43,411 nt of DNA from the NCBI RefSeq assembly GCF_019264375.1, contig NZ_JAHVAI010000018.1, forward strand, positions 1 to 43,411, in the 5' to 3' direction. Below are positions 36,235 through 43,335 of the stretch, one piece after another. Position 1 is the first letter of the stretch; each line of letters opens with the position of its first letter. The DNA is from Sedimentimonas flavescens (GTDB lineage Bacteria > Pseudomonadota > Alphaproteobacteria > Rhodobacterales > Rhodobacteraceae). The notes beneath the pieces are model-generated. The model saw nothing but the letters and a program-made list of their open reading frames with translations, did no database searches and was not told the DNA's origin. The position numbers were made by a program, and so were the translations under genes.

Positions 36235-36650
36235 TCGGCTGTCTCCCATGTGCCGGAAAAGAGGATCTGGATCAGGATCAGGATCACGAGCGTCACCGAC
36301 AGGACGGCTCCGGGCGAGAAGGCGACGCCCTTATGCAACGCATCGCTAAAACTCGTAGCGGCCGGTGCGGCACCCGGAAGGAGAGCGGCAAGGCTGCGGG
36401 CCACCTCTCCATTCTCCGTCGCAAGTGCAGGCACGTCAATGCTACGTGACAGCAGCTTTCCCAGACGCGAGACGGCCGCTCGACGCCCCGAAGACGCAAG
36501 CTCGGCGGCCACGTCCCAAGGATCGAGGTCCAGCCGGGCAAGCGCAGAGAGCACGGTCACGCTGGAGCCATTTCGATCTTCGCCGACAGAGGCGTAGAGA
36601 AACCGCTCCAATGCGGGGTCATGGGAATTGAGGATACCGGCTACGGGCAT
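36231..36650 (-). CDS. Tail-anchored membrane protein, copy 2 of a duplicated two-gene cassette
   Basis: The 139-residue protein shares FLYASVGEDRNGSSVTVLS, ARLDLDPWDVAAEL and the overall layout with the copy at 6475. It ends in one hydrophobic helix (GAVLSVTLVILILIQILF) and a short polar tail. A strong GGAGGAAGC site precedes ATG 36650, which aligns with the start of the first copy. The middle region (RRAAVSRLGKLLSRSIDVP) looks helical. It may act as a membrane anchor for the NTF2-like partner, since the two always occur together here. Confidence 0.8.
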   Translation of the reverse strand: MPVAGILNSHDPALERFLYASVGEDRNGSSVTVLSALARLDLDPWDVAAELASSGRRAAVSRLGKLLSRSIDVPALATENGEVARSLAALLPGAAPAATSFSDALHKGVAFSPGAVLSVTLVILILIQILFSGTWETAE

Positions 36651-36993
36651 TTTTGCTTCCTCCAGAAATGGGGCTCGGGATCTCGGCAGGTTTAGACACA
36701 GAACGATCTGGGTCGCCAACTCCGGCCGAGAAGACCTCGGTTGGCGTCGATCCTGCCCAAATTCCGCCCTGCACGGGCTGATGCAGATCAGTCTGGCGCC
36801 AAGCTGACGCTGCCAATGCCAGACCCGCTCGGGTCTTGCCCGTCAGCTCACCATTGCGAGCCATGCTAACATGGGTCAGGGCGTGTCGTCCGATCGTCAG
36901 GTAAAAGTACTGATACCAGCACGCTGTGCCTCTTCCCCGAAATCATGGGGTGGACGTGGTGCTGCCCCCCCGCAGACAGCACGGAGATCAGGT
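36651..36993. other. Divergent intergenic region
   Basis: About 340 bases between the minus-strand cassette and the plus-strand HflKC cluster. It should carry both promoters. I see no convincing gene, tRNA or transposon end. A run of seven C at 36966-36972 lies near the start of the next gene. Confidence 0.45.
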
Positions 36994-37302
36994 ATGGCCA
37001 TGCGCTCGACCAAGTCGACTGTGACGTTCGAACACCCGTTTCTCTTGTCCGGTTACACGGATGAATTGCCCGCCGGCGACTACGACGTGGTCGTCGAGGA
37101 AGAGCTTCTGGAAGGTCTCAGCTTCGCGGCCTACCGGCGAACGGCCACGTATCTGACCGTTCGCGGAAAGGGACGCATGGCGGGGCTAGTCGAACGACGA
37201 CCGACCAGCGAGCTCGATCTGGAAACGGCACTTGAATTGGACAGAAGGTCCGTGAAGCCAAATAGCGAGACGGCGCTTTCCCCGTCGGAGGACTTGGAAT
37301 GA
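36994..37302 (+). CDS. Small protein with an LPAGxYD motif, unknown function
   Basis: A 102-residue soluble protein whose first part reads TVTFEHPFLLSGYTDELPAGDYDVVVEEELLEGLSFAAYRRTATYLTV. This resembles a short beta-rich unit and is shared in pattern with the protein at 39764 (FxxPFxxxGxxxxLPAGxYDxxxE). The C-terminal part is a polar tail. GGAGATCAGGT precedes the ATG at 36994, and MRST two codons later is also possible. It opens the plus-strand cluster and overlaps the next gene by 4 bases (ATGA). Confidence 0.72.
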   Translation: MAMRSTKSTVTFEHPFLLSGYTDELPAGDYDVVVEEELLEGLSFAAYRRTATYLTVRGKGRMAGLVERRPTSELDLETALELDRRSVKPNSETALSPSEDLE

Positions 37303-37643
37303 ACACTCCCGAATGGCTCAAACCCGGAATCTACGGCGCCGCAATCGGCGCGGTCATTTTTGGCGTTGTCGGATTTACCTGGGGCGGCTGGGTGACCGGT
37401 GGAACCTCGAGCGACAGGGCCATGACCATGGCCCATAACGATGTTGTCGCGGCCATGGTGCCCGTATGCTTGGAAATGGCCCGGACCGATCCGGAGCGGG
37501 CTGCAAAGCTGGAAGCGATCCGGGCTGCCTCCACCTATCAGAAGCGCGACGCGCTTATGAAGGCCGGATGGGCCACCGTACCAGGCGCAGACGCTCCGAA
37601 CCGCGACATCGCGCAAGCCTGTCTCGCAGAGCTCGAACTGTAA
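37299..37643 (+). CDS. Membrane-anchored protein with a conserved periplasmic helix pair, unknown function
   Basis: The 114-residue protein has an N-terminal membrane segment (YGAAIGAVIFGVVGFTWGGWVTGG, about 12-35). An outer helical part follows, with MAHNDVVAAMVPVCLEMARTDPERAAKLEAIRAA and DIAQACLAELEL, carrying two cysteines. Proteins of this form are widespread in alphaproteobacteria as hypothetical proteins. I know no role. The start overlaps the gene before. Confidence 0.72.
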   Translation: MNTPEWLKPGIYGAAIGAVIFGVVGFTWGGWVTGGTSSDRAMTMAHNDVVAAMVPVCLEMARTDPERAAKLEAIRAASTYQKRDALMKAGWATVPGADAPNRDIAQACLAELEL

Positions 37644-37652
37644 GGGGTCCAA

Positions 37653-37964
37653 ATGGAACAGCCCTCAAATGTCAGCAACGAAAAGACCCCGCCCGCAACG
37701 GAAGAGATTTCCGCGCGCTGCGCTGAGACTACAGAGCTTGAAGGTCGTGTGATCGCTCTCGAAAGGGGTCTTCGACCCACAGGACAGATCGAGTTTGCGG
37801 TCCAGGCAGCGGAGAACGAAGGCATGCCGACACGACCGGTGGCTGTTCCCGTGGCGCGACGCAGGCGCCCGGCGGCAAACCGCAACATCCCGGCCGGTGC
37901 ACCCGAAATCAGGCGCGCAAGCGCACCACCCCCGACCGCGAAGCCCCCCACTGCGAAGGATTGA
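37653..37964 (+). CDS. Small disordered protein with a QAAENEGMPxRP motif
   Basis: A 103-residue protein without membrane segments. The first half is helical and acidic. The middle has FAVQAAENEGMPTRP, and the last third is a basic, Pro/Ala-rich tail likely to be disordered (ARRRRPAANRN, APPPTAKPPTAKD). The QAAENEGMPxRP phrase recurs at the C-terminus of the protein at 39764. AAGGGG precedes the ATG. The gene lies 9 bases after the membrane protein gene and 4 bases before the repeat protein. Confidence 0.65.
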   Translation: MEQPSNVSNEKTPPATEEISARCAETTELEGRVIALERGLRPTGQIEFAVQAAENEGMPTRPVAVPVARRRRPAANRNIPAGAPEIRRASAPPPTAKPPTAKD

Positions 37965-37968
37965 GCAA

Positions 37969-38772
37969 ATGAAACACGATGCGCATTCACATGGCAGGAC
38001 CCTCGGGCGCCTTTTTGCGAAACTGACTGCGGTGGCCGGCATGATCGCCTCTCTCGCGTTTCCAGTCTTTGCGCAGGACGGGACTGGACCGATCCCGCAG
38101 AACGCGCAGGCCCGCAGCTATGGCGGAGGGTGGAACTGTGTCCTGGGGTATCGGGTGGATGGCGCTGAGTGCCTTGCGATTGAACTGCCGGAGAATGCCT
38201 ATGCGACGGGTCGTTCCTACGGAACGGGGTGGGAATGTCGCCGCGGATACGAAGAGGTGGGTGAGGCATCTTGCGCCCCCATCCTTGTGCCCGCCAACGC
38301 CTTCCTGCAATCTTCCGGTTACGACTGGCAGTGCGAACGCGGATATCGGCAGGACCGCGAAACCTGCGTTCCAATCATCCTGCCGGAACACGCATTTCTC
38401 ACGGAAGATCCCGGAGGCACGGGCTGGACCTGTGATCGCGGCTTCGTCGCGGGCGAGGATGCATGCGTGCCAGTTGCGGTGCCGGAGAACGGCTATCTGA
38501 CTAACGCCGAGTACGGCGATACTTGGCGGTGCGATAGAGGATTTTTCGAGGTGGACGATCGCTGCGATGTCGTCGTGCTACCGGCCAATGCCTTCTTGGA
38601 TACAGATACCTACGGGCCTGGATGGCGTTGCGAACGTGGATATGAGAGCAAGGATCGGAACTGCGTCGCGATCGAGTTGCCGCAAAACGCTCATCTCGAC
38701 CGATCCGGCAACCGCTGGACCTGTGACCGAGGCTTTCACTTGTCCGATGGGGGGTGTGCTCTTGGACGATGA
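37969..38772 (+). CDS. Secreted protein of seven cysteine-pair repeats
   Basis: A 267-residue protein. A signal peptide with a long charged N-region (about 1-36, ending FPVFAQ) precedes seven tandem repeats of 31-34 residues. Each repeat has the pattern YGxxWxCxRGYxxxxxxCxxIxLPxNAxL. Each would hold one disulfide (C-x8/9-C). The seventh is cut short after the second cysteine. The start at 37969 gives the only signal peptide. The pattern is not one I can match to a named domain. It might be an adhesive or binding rod on the outer side of the inner membrane. Confidence 0.8.
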   Translation: MKHDAHSHGRTLGRLFAKLTAVAGMIASLAFPVFAQDGTGPIPQNAQARSYGGGWNCVLGYRVDGAECLAIELPENAYATGRSYGTGWECRRGYEEVGEASCAPILVPANAFLQSSGYDWQCERGYRQDRETCVPIILPEHAFLTEDPGGTGWTCDRGFVAGEDACVPVAVPENGYLTNAEYGDTWRCDRGFFEVDDRCDVVVLPANAFLDTDTYGPGWRCERGYESKDRNCVAIELPQNAHLDRSGNRWTCDRGFHLSDGGCALGR

Positions 38773-38806
38773 TCCGCACACTTCGGGGGGTCCTCGTGCG
38801 TCCGGC

Positions 38807-39613
38807 ATGAGCGTCAGCTTAGGATGCCGCCTGCGCTACGCGTTGACCCAACCGACGCCCTTGATCGCAATGCTGAATGTACACTATTCGCGCTTCGGTG
38901 ATCTGGAGCGCGCCGACTATCTCGTCACCTCTCCCAGCGTCCCGCTCGAAAGCTACCGTGACGGTTTCGGAAACTGGTGCACGCGCATGGTGGCACCAGC
39001 GGGCGATTTCACCTTGTCCTCCGATGGCATTTTCCGGGATGGCGGGTTGCTCGACCCCGCTGCTCCGGATGCGGCCCAGCACGCGGTCCAGGATCTGCCG
39101 TTCGAGACGCTCGTCTATCTGCTCGGCAGCCGATATTGCGACACGGATCTTCTGTCCGACGAAGCCTGGCGGCTGTTTGAGAACACAAGGCCCGGATGGG
39201 CCAGGGTCCAGACGATCTGCGATTTCGTCCACGAGACTGTGGCTTTCGACTATATGCAGGCGAATGCGACCCGCACAGCCTCTCAGACGCTTGCCGGCCG
39301 GGCCGGTGTGTGCCGTGATTTTGCGCATCTCGCCATCGCCTTCTGCCGATGCATGAACATTCCGGCCCGCTATTGCACGGGCTATCTGAGCGATATTGGC
39401 GAGCCCGAGCCCTATCCGCCCGGAGATTTCGCGGCCTGGATGGAAGTCTTTCTCGAGGGTCGCTGGTGGGTCTTCGATCCGCGCAACAACACACGGCGCA
39501 CCGCAAGGATCCTGATCGCGCGCGGCCGGGATGCCGCGGATGTGCCTTTGACGCAGACCTTCGGGCCAAGCACGCTGTTGGAATTCCGGGTCTGGACCGA
39601 TCAATTGACCTGA
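38807..39613 (+). CDS. Transglutaminase-like family protein, probably missing the catalytic histidine
   Basis: A 268-residue protein of the bacterial transglutaminase-like (COG1305) type. The N-terminal beta domain starts VSLGCRLRYALTQPTPLIAMLNVHYSR. The catalytic domain has AGVCRDFAHLAIAFCRCMNIPARYCTGYL with the expected Cys, and AAWMEVFLEGRWWVFDPRNNTRR where HAWxEV...DPRN is usual. The residue before AW is Ala, so the His of the Cys-His-Asp triad is not in its normal place. No strong ribosome-binding site is visible. The ATG at 38807 is chosen because the family begins there. Confidence 0.87.
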   Translation: MSVSLGCRLRYALTQPTPLIAMLNVHYSRFGDLERADYLVTSPSVPLESYRDGFGNWCTRMVAPAGDFTLSSDGIFRDGGLLDPAAPDAAQHAVQDLPFETLVYLLGSRYCDTDLLSDEAWRLFENTRPGWARVQTICDFVHETVAFDYMQANATRTASQTLAGRAGVCRDFAHLAIAFCRCMNIPARYCTGYLSDIGEPEPYPPGDFAAWMEVFLEGRWWVFDPRNNTRRTARILIARGRDAADVPLTQTFGPSTLLEFRVWTDQLT

Positions 39614-39763
39614 TCGGGCCTCAATCCAAGTGGTCGGCCATCAGGCGATCACGGCTCTGATCCTCTCTGAGGCAAGGCTCTGGATTTGAAGGTCTTCCAA
39701 CGCAGGGGAGGCCGCTGGCGGAACATGAGATCACCGAATTGACCGTAAACAAGGAGGACGCAG

Positions 39764-40255
39764 ATGGAACACCCCAAACTAAAGAGCGTTGCGGTGTTTT
39801 CGAGACCGTTCACTGTCCCGGGTTTTGACGAAATGCTGCCGGCCGGAACCTACGACATCGAAACCGAGCTGAGTGCGCCGCCCGATGACCGAAACCCCGA
39901 TGCCTGGAAGGCCTCGGTCCTGATAAATCTGCATCCGCGAACTTCACATCCAGGACTGTCACGAACCTTGACGGTTTCTCTGGTTGACCTCGATGCGGCG
40001 CGCGCAAAAGATGAACTCACCGGGAAAGAACTCACGGAGCTCTTCCTCGAAGAGATGCTGGCAGACCCGATGGTGCGGCTGGTTATGCAGGCCGATGGCG
40101 TCTCTGAAATGCAGCTTCGGCAACTCTACTCAGGTAGACGTTCGTCTGAGGCCGCCCCTGATGCCACGACACCCGTCCGTGAAGTCAGAACGCCGCAGGA
40201 CAAATGTTCGATTCAGGCTGCGGAGAATGAGGGAATGCCACCGCGGCCAAATTGA
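39764..40255 (+). CDS. Unknown protein sharing motifs with two neighbours
   Basis: A 163-residue soluble protein. Its N-terminal unit FSRPFTVPGFDEMLPAGTYDIETEL matches the pattern in the protein at 36994. The middle is helical (GKELTELFLEEMLADPMVRLVMQADGVSEMQLRQLY). The last residues (IQAAENEGMPPRPN) repeat the motif of the protein at 37653. It thus carries both cluster motifs in one chain. A perfect AAGGAGGAC site lies before the ATG. A short leader of about 150 bases separates it from the transglutaminase gene, and 80 bases separate it from hflK. Confidence 0.72.
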   Translation: MEHPKLKSVAVFSRPFTVPGFDEMLPAGTYDIETELSAPPDDRNPDAWKASVLINLHPRTSHPGLSRTLTVSLVDLDAARAKDELTGKELTELFLEEMLADPMVRLVMQADGVSEMQLRQLYSGRRSSEAAPDATTPVREVRTPQDKCSIQAAENEGMPPRPN

Positions 40256-40335
40256 GCCGTGCCGAAGTACATACGCAGACCCTTCGGCTCTCGGCCTCAT
40301 CAGAGATGGCCGCAACCCAAAAAGAGGAAAACACC

Positions 40336-41406
40336 ATGACTGATCATGAGGATGACGGCCCGGAAGATCGAGGGCCTTGGAACACCAGACAGAAGCGCGC
40401 TCCACCAGAGATCGATGCCATTCTCCGCCAGGGTCGCGAACGCTTGGGTGGCCTGTTGCCAAGTGGGCTGCCGCCCGCCAAGAGCATCGCGGTGCTAGGG
40501 GCTGTTACTTTCTTCGCAGTTGTCGCCTGGTCGTCCTACTACACGGTTCCGAGTGACTCCGTCGCAGTCGTCCAGCGATTTGGAAAATACACTGATGAGG
40601 TTCCGCCGGGGCTTCACTTCAAATTTCCGCTTGGAATCGATGTGGCAACGCTGGTTCCCGTGAAGCGTCAGCTTAAACAGGAATTCGGCTTCACAACGCC
40701 GGGCGCGAGTGATCCGTTTCAAAGTCCAGTCGATGGCCGTCGCGAAACCGAGATGGTAACCGGCGATCTGAACGCCGCTCTCGTGGAGTGGGTGGTGCAA
40801 TACCGGATATCAGAGCCTCTGAAATTCCTCTTCGAGGTGCGTCAGCCGGGCGCGACGCTTCGATATGTTTCCGAATCCGTGATGCGTGAGGTGGTCGGCG
40901 ACCGCACGGTCGACGAGGTCATCACCATAGGCCGACAGGAGATCGAAAGCGAAGCGCTTCTGAAGATGCAGGCGCTGACGACCAAATATGCGATGGGGAT
41001 CAGCATCGATCAGGTGCAGCTCAAGAACATCAACCCGCCCGAACCGGTTCAGGCCTCATTCAATGAGGTCAATCAGGCGCAGCAGGAGAAGGAGCGCCTG
41101 ATCAACGAAGCGCGTCGCGAATACAACAGAGTCATTCCGCTGGCCGAGGGCGAGAAAGACCAGCGCATCCGCGAGGCCGATGGCTATCGCCTGAAACGCA
41201 TCAACGAGGCTGAAGGTGATGCCGCACGGTTCACCGCGCTTCTGGCCGAATATGTGAAGGCGCCCGAAGTCACGAGACGGCGCATCTATATCGAGACCCT
41301 GCAGGACGTGCTGCCAGGGATCGGGTCGAAGATCATCGTCGATGGCTCGACCGCGAGCATTCTCCCGCTTCTGACGCTCGATCGGGCCCGGGAGGATCAG
41401 CCATGA
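40336..41406 (+). CDS. hflK: HflK, SPFH-domain membrane protein
   Basis: A 356-residue bitopic protein: an acidic N-terminal part, one membrane helix (about 53-72), the SPFH/band-7 domain (VPSDSVAVVQRFGKYTDEVPPGLHFKFPLG...), and a coiled coil (about 250-320, with NEVNQAQQEKERLINEARREYN). HflK with HflC forms a large dome around FtsH that controls membrane-protein turnover. The start is ATG 40336, after an AGAGG site. It overlaps hflC by 4 bases. Whether this is a second copy next to a housekeeping hflKC elsewhere cannot be seen from this window. Confidence 0.93.
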   Translation: MTDHEDDGPEDRGPWNTRQKRAPPEIDAILRQGRERLGGLLPSGLPPAKSIAVLGAVTFFAVVAWSSYYTVPSDSVAVVQRFGKYTDEVPPGLHFKFPLGIDVATLVPVKRQLKQEFGFTTPGASDPFQSPVDGRRETEMVTGDLNAALVEWVVQYRISEPLKFLFEVRQPGATLRYVSESVMREVVGDRTVDEVITIGRQEIESEALLKMQALTTKYAMGISIDQVQLKNINPPEPVQASFNEVNQAQQEKERLINEARREYNRVIPLAEGEKDQRIREADGYRLKRINEAEGDAARFTALLAEYVKAPEVTRRRIYIETLQDVLPGIGSKIIVDGSTASILPLLTLDRAREDQP

Positions 41407-42422
41407 AACTGAAATCTGGCATTCTTGCAGGTCTCGCCGTTGCGGTTGTCGTGACCGCCCCGGGCGCCTTCTACACGGTTGGCGAGGTCGAACAGGCGAT
41501 CATTACGCAATTCGGCAAACCCGTTGGAGAACCGATCACGACAGCCGGCCTCAAGCTGAAACTCCCCTTTATTCAGGAGGTCAATCGGATCGATCGCCGG
41601 GTTCTCGAGTGGGACGGCAACCCTTCGGACATGCCAACCAAGGATAAGCTCTATATTTCCGTGGACTTGTTCGCCCGTTGGAAAATTACAGATCCGTTGC
41701 AGTATTTCCTGCGCCTGCGCGACGAGCGCAGCGCGCAATCGCGGCTCGACGACATTCTCGGCAGCGAGACCCGCAATGCCGTCGCCAAGCACGAGCTGAT
41801 CGAGATCATTCGAACAACGAAAGGCAGGGTGCCGCTGCGGGACACGCTCCTGACGGATGAAGAGCGCGCGCAGGACATCGGTGCGCTGGTCCCCATACAA
41901 AAGGGCCGGGCAATGGTGGAGCAGGAGATCTTCGCGGCTGCCGCAGAGAAGGTTCGTGTCTTCGGGATAGAACTCCTCGACATCCGCTTCAAGCGGATCA
42001 ACTACAACGAAAGCGTGCGTCCGAAGATCTATGATCGCATGATCTCGGAGCGACGACAGATCGCCGAGCGTTTCCTGTCCGAAGGCAATGGCGAAGCCGC
42101 GCGTATCCGCGGCAACCGCGTGCGCGACCTGAACAAGATCCAATCCGAAGCCTACCGGGAGGTGGAAGAAATCCGGGGCCTGGCAGATGCCTCGGCGGCG
42201 GACATCTATGCAAGAGCCTACAACATCACTCCCGAGGCCGCTGAATTCTACGCGTTCACGCGAACCATGCAGGCCTACAAGGATATGATCGCGGGCGGAA
42301 CGACACTTGTTCTCACGACCGACAGCGATCTCTTCGGATACCTGAGGGCAATGGAAGGAGAAACGCCAGGCGCAGGGGCTGACCCTGCCCGTGCAGGGGC
42401 CGAAGCGTTGGTCGAACGATGA
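41403..42422 (+). CDS. hflC: HflC, SPFH-domain membrane protein
   Basis: A 339-residue partner of HflK with an N-terminal membrane helix (about 8-25), then the SPFH domain starting FYTVGEVEQAIITQFGKPVGEPITTAGLKLKLPFIQEVNRID. A coiled coil with RFLSEGNGEAARIRGNRVRDLNKIQSEA follows. The C-terminal PEAAEFYAFTRTMQAYKDMIAGGTTLVLTTDSDLFGYL is a standard HflC ending. There is a polar Gly/Ala tail of about 25 residues. The ATGA overlap shows tight coupling to hflK. Confidence 0.94.
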   Translation: MKLKSGILAGLAVAVVVTAPGAFYTVGEVEQAIITQFGKPVGEPITTAGLKLKLPFIQEVNRIDRRVLEWDGNPSDMPTKDKLYISVDLFARWKITDPLQYFLRLRDERSAQSRLDDILGSETRNAVAKHELIEIIRTTKGRVPLRDTLLTDEERAQDIGALVPIQKGRAMVEQEIFAAAAEKVRVFGIELLDIRFKRINYNESVRPKIYDRMISERRQIAERFLSEGNGEAARIRGNRVRDLNKIQSEAYREVEEIRGLADASAADIYARAYNITPEAAEFYAFTRTMQAYKDMIAGGTTLVLTTDSDLFGYLRAMEGETPGAGADPARAGAEALVER

Positions 42423-42441
42423 TACCAGGGAGACAATAGCG

Positions 42442-42753
42442 ATGACCGACGATCCGGTTGACCTCGATACAAGGCGAAGCGCCGAAGGCCGGATCGCGGC
42501 CGACATCCGGCGACACTCCCTGAAGGATTTCGAAGCCGATCAAAGAGCGCTCCGCTTGCGGCAGGAGGAACTCGAAGTACAGCTCCTCGCCCAACCCGCC
42601 GCCAACTGGCATGAGGCAGCGCTCAAAGCGCAGTATCTGATACGGCGCTACTCGGAAACCGCCGAAGCCAGTGACGCCCGGCGACAGGAACTCATCGAGC
42701 GCACGCTTGGTGATCTGGCACGGCTGATTGAAGAGGGTGGCGCAGATCGATGA
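42442..42753 (+). CDS. Small helical protein downstream of hflC
   Basis: A 103-residue, mostly alpha-helical, charged protein without membrane segments (RIAADIRRHSLKDFEADQRALRLRQEELEVQLLAQPAANWHEAALKAQYLIRRYSE). It may form a coiled coil. AGGGAGAC precedes ATG 42442, and the stop overlaps the next start (ATGA). Proteins of this appearance often follow hflC in stress-related clusters. I cannot give a function. Confidence 0.75.
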   Translation: MTDDPVDLDTRRSAEGRIAADIRRHSLKDFEADQRALRLRQEELEVQLLAQPAANWHEAALKAQYLIRRYSETAEASDARRQELIERTLGDLARLIEEGGADR

Positions 42754-42941
42754 CCGAACTCGTGGATCAGGACAATGGGCCTGTGCGGGCCATCGACGAT
42801 GTCCCGAAAGAGCGTCTTTGTCTCCGTTGCCGCACGCCCTTTCCGAGTGAAGGCTTCGGGGAACGGATTTGTCGGCGGTGCAAAGCGTCGCACTCATGGC
42901 AAACGGCGGTGCAACCTGTCCGCTCGTCAGGGCGCCGGTGA
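42750..42941 (+). CDS. Small zinc-ribbon-like protein, 63 aa
   Basis: The short protein has two CxxC knuckles, CLRC (24-27) and CRRC (41-44), separated by 13 residues with FPSEGFGERI between. This is the usual form of a zinc ribbon that would bind one Zn2+. The tail is basic. Coupling to the helical protein gene by an ATGA overlap indicates a joint operon with hflKC. It might bind nucleic acid or a protein partner. Confidence 0.72.
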   Translation: MTELVDQDNGPVRAIDDVPKERLCLRCRTPFPSEGFGERICRRCKASHSWQTAVQPVRSSGRR

Positions 42942-43028
42942 CAGCTGTATTGCAGCGCCCTGGCCCAAATCCAAAATCCTGGGCACTCCAAAAGGCTGCA
43001 GTCTCTGAGCGTCGTCATGGGTTGCGTA

Positions 43029-43334
43029 TCATGTCCTCGTCTCGAGCCGTGTCAGTTGAAGCAGTATCAGTGTGCCGATTGTCGCAGCGAAGGCCGATCC
43101 TGACAGGATTCCTAGTTTGGCAGCGTTAAGCATCGTCGCATCGAAGGCCAGATCCGCGATGAAGACCGACATCGTGAACCCAATGCCCGCCAGAAACGAG
43201 CCGGCCACGATGAAGGGCCAGGACAGGCCCGGCGCAAGCACCGCAATACCGGAACGAACTGCAAGCCAGCTGAAACCGAGTACGCCGATCGGCTTTCCCA
43301 ATACCAATCCGGCAATGACCGCCAGAGTGACTGT
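43029..43334 (-). pseudogene. nhaA: C-terminal remnant of an NhaA Na+/H+ antiporter, cut by an IS
   Basis: On the minus strand the frame reads TVTLAVIAGLVLGKPIGVLG, then SWLAVRSGIAVLAPGLSWPFIVAGSFLAGIGFTMSVFIADLAFD. That is the last three membrane helices of NhaA. Codons match the family up to ACA at 43332-43334. Directly beyond lies the terminus of an IS3-type element, and the same frame meets a TGA about 50 bases further on. Only about 100 of roughly 390 residues remain. The essential aspartates of the N-terminal half are gone, so it cannot work as an antiporter. Confidence 0.85.
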
Positions 43335-43335
43335 T

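Noticed and set aside
41397-42506. A 369-codon open frame on the minus strand opposite hflC
   Set aside because: It is the antisense shadow of hflC, which has clear family motifs. GC-rich codon use creates long open antisense frames.
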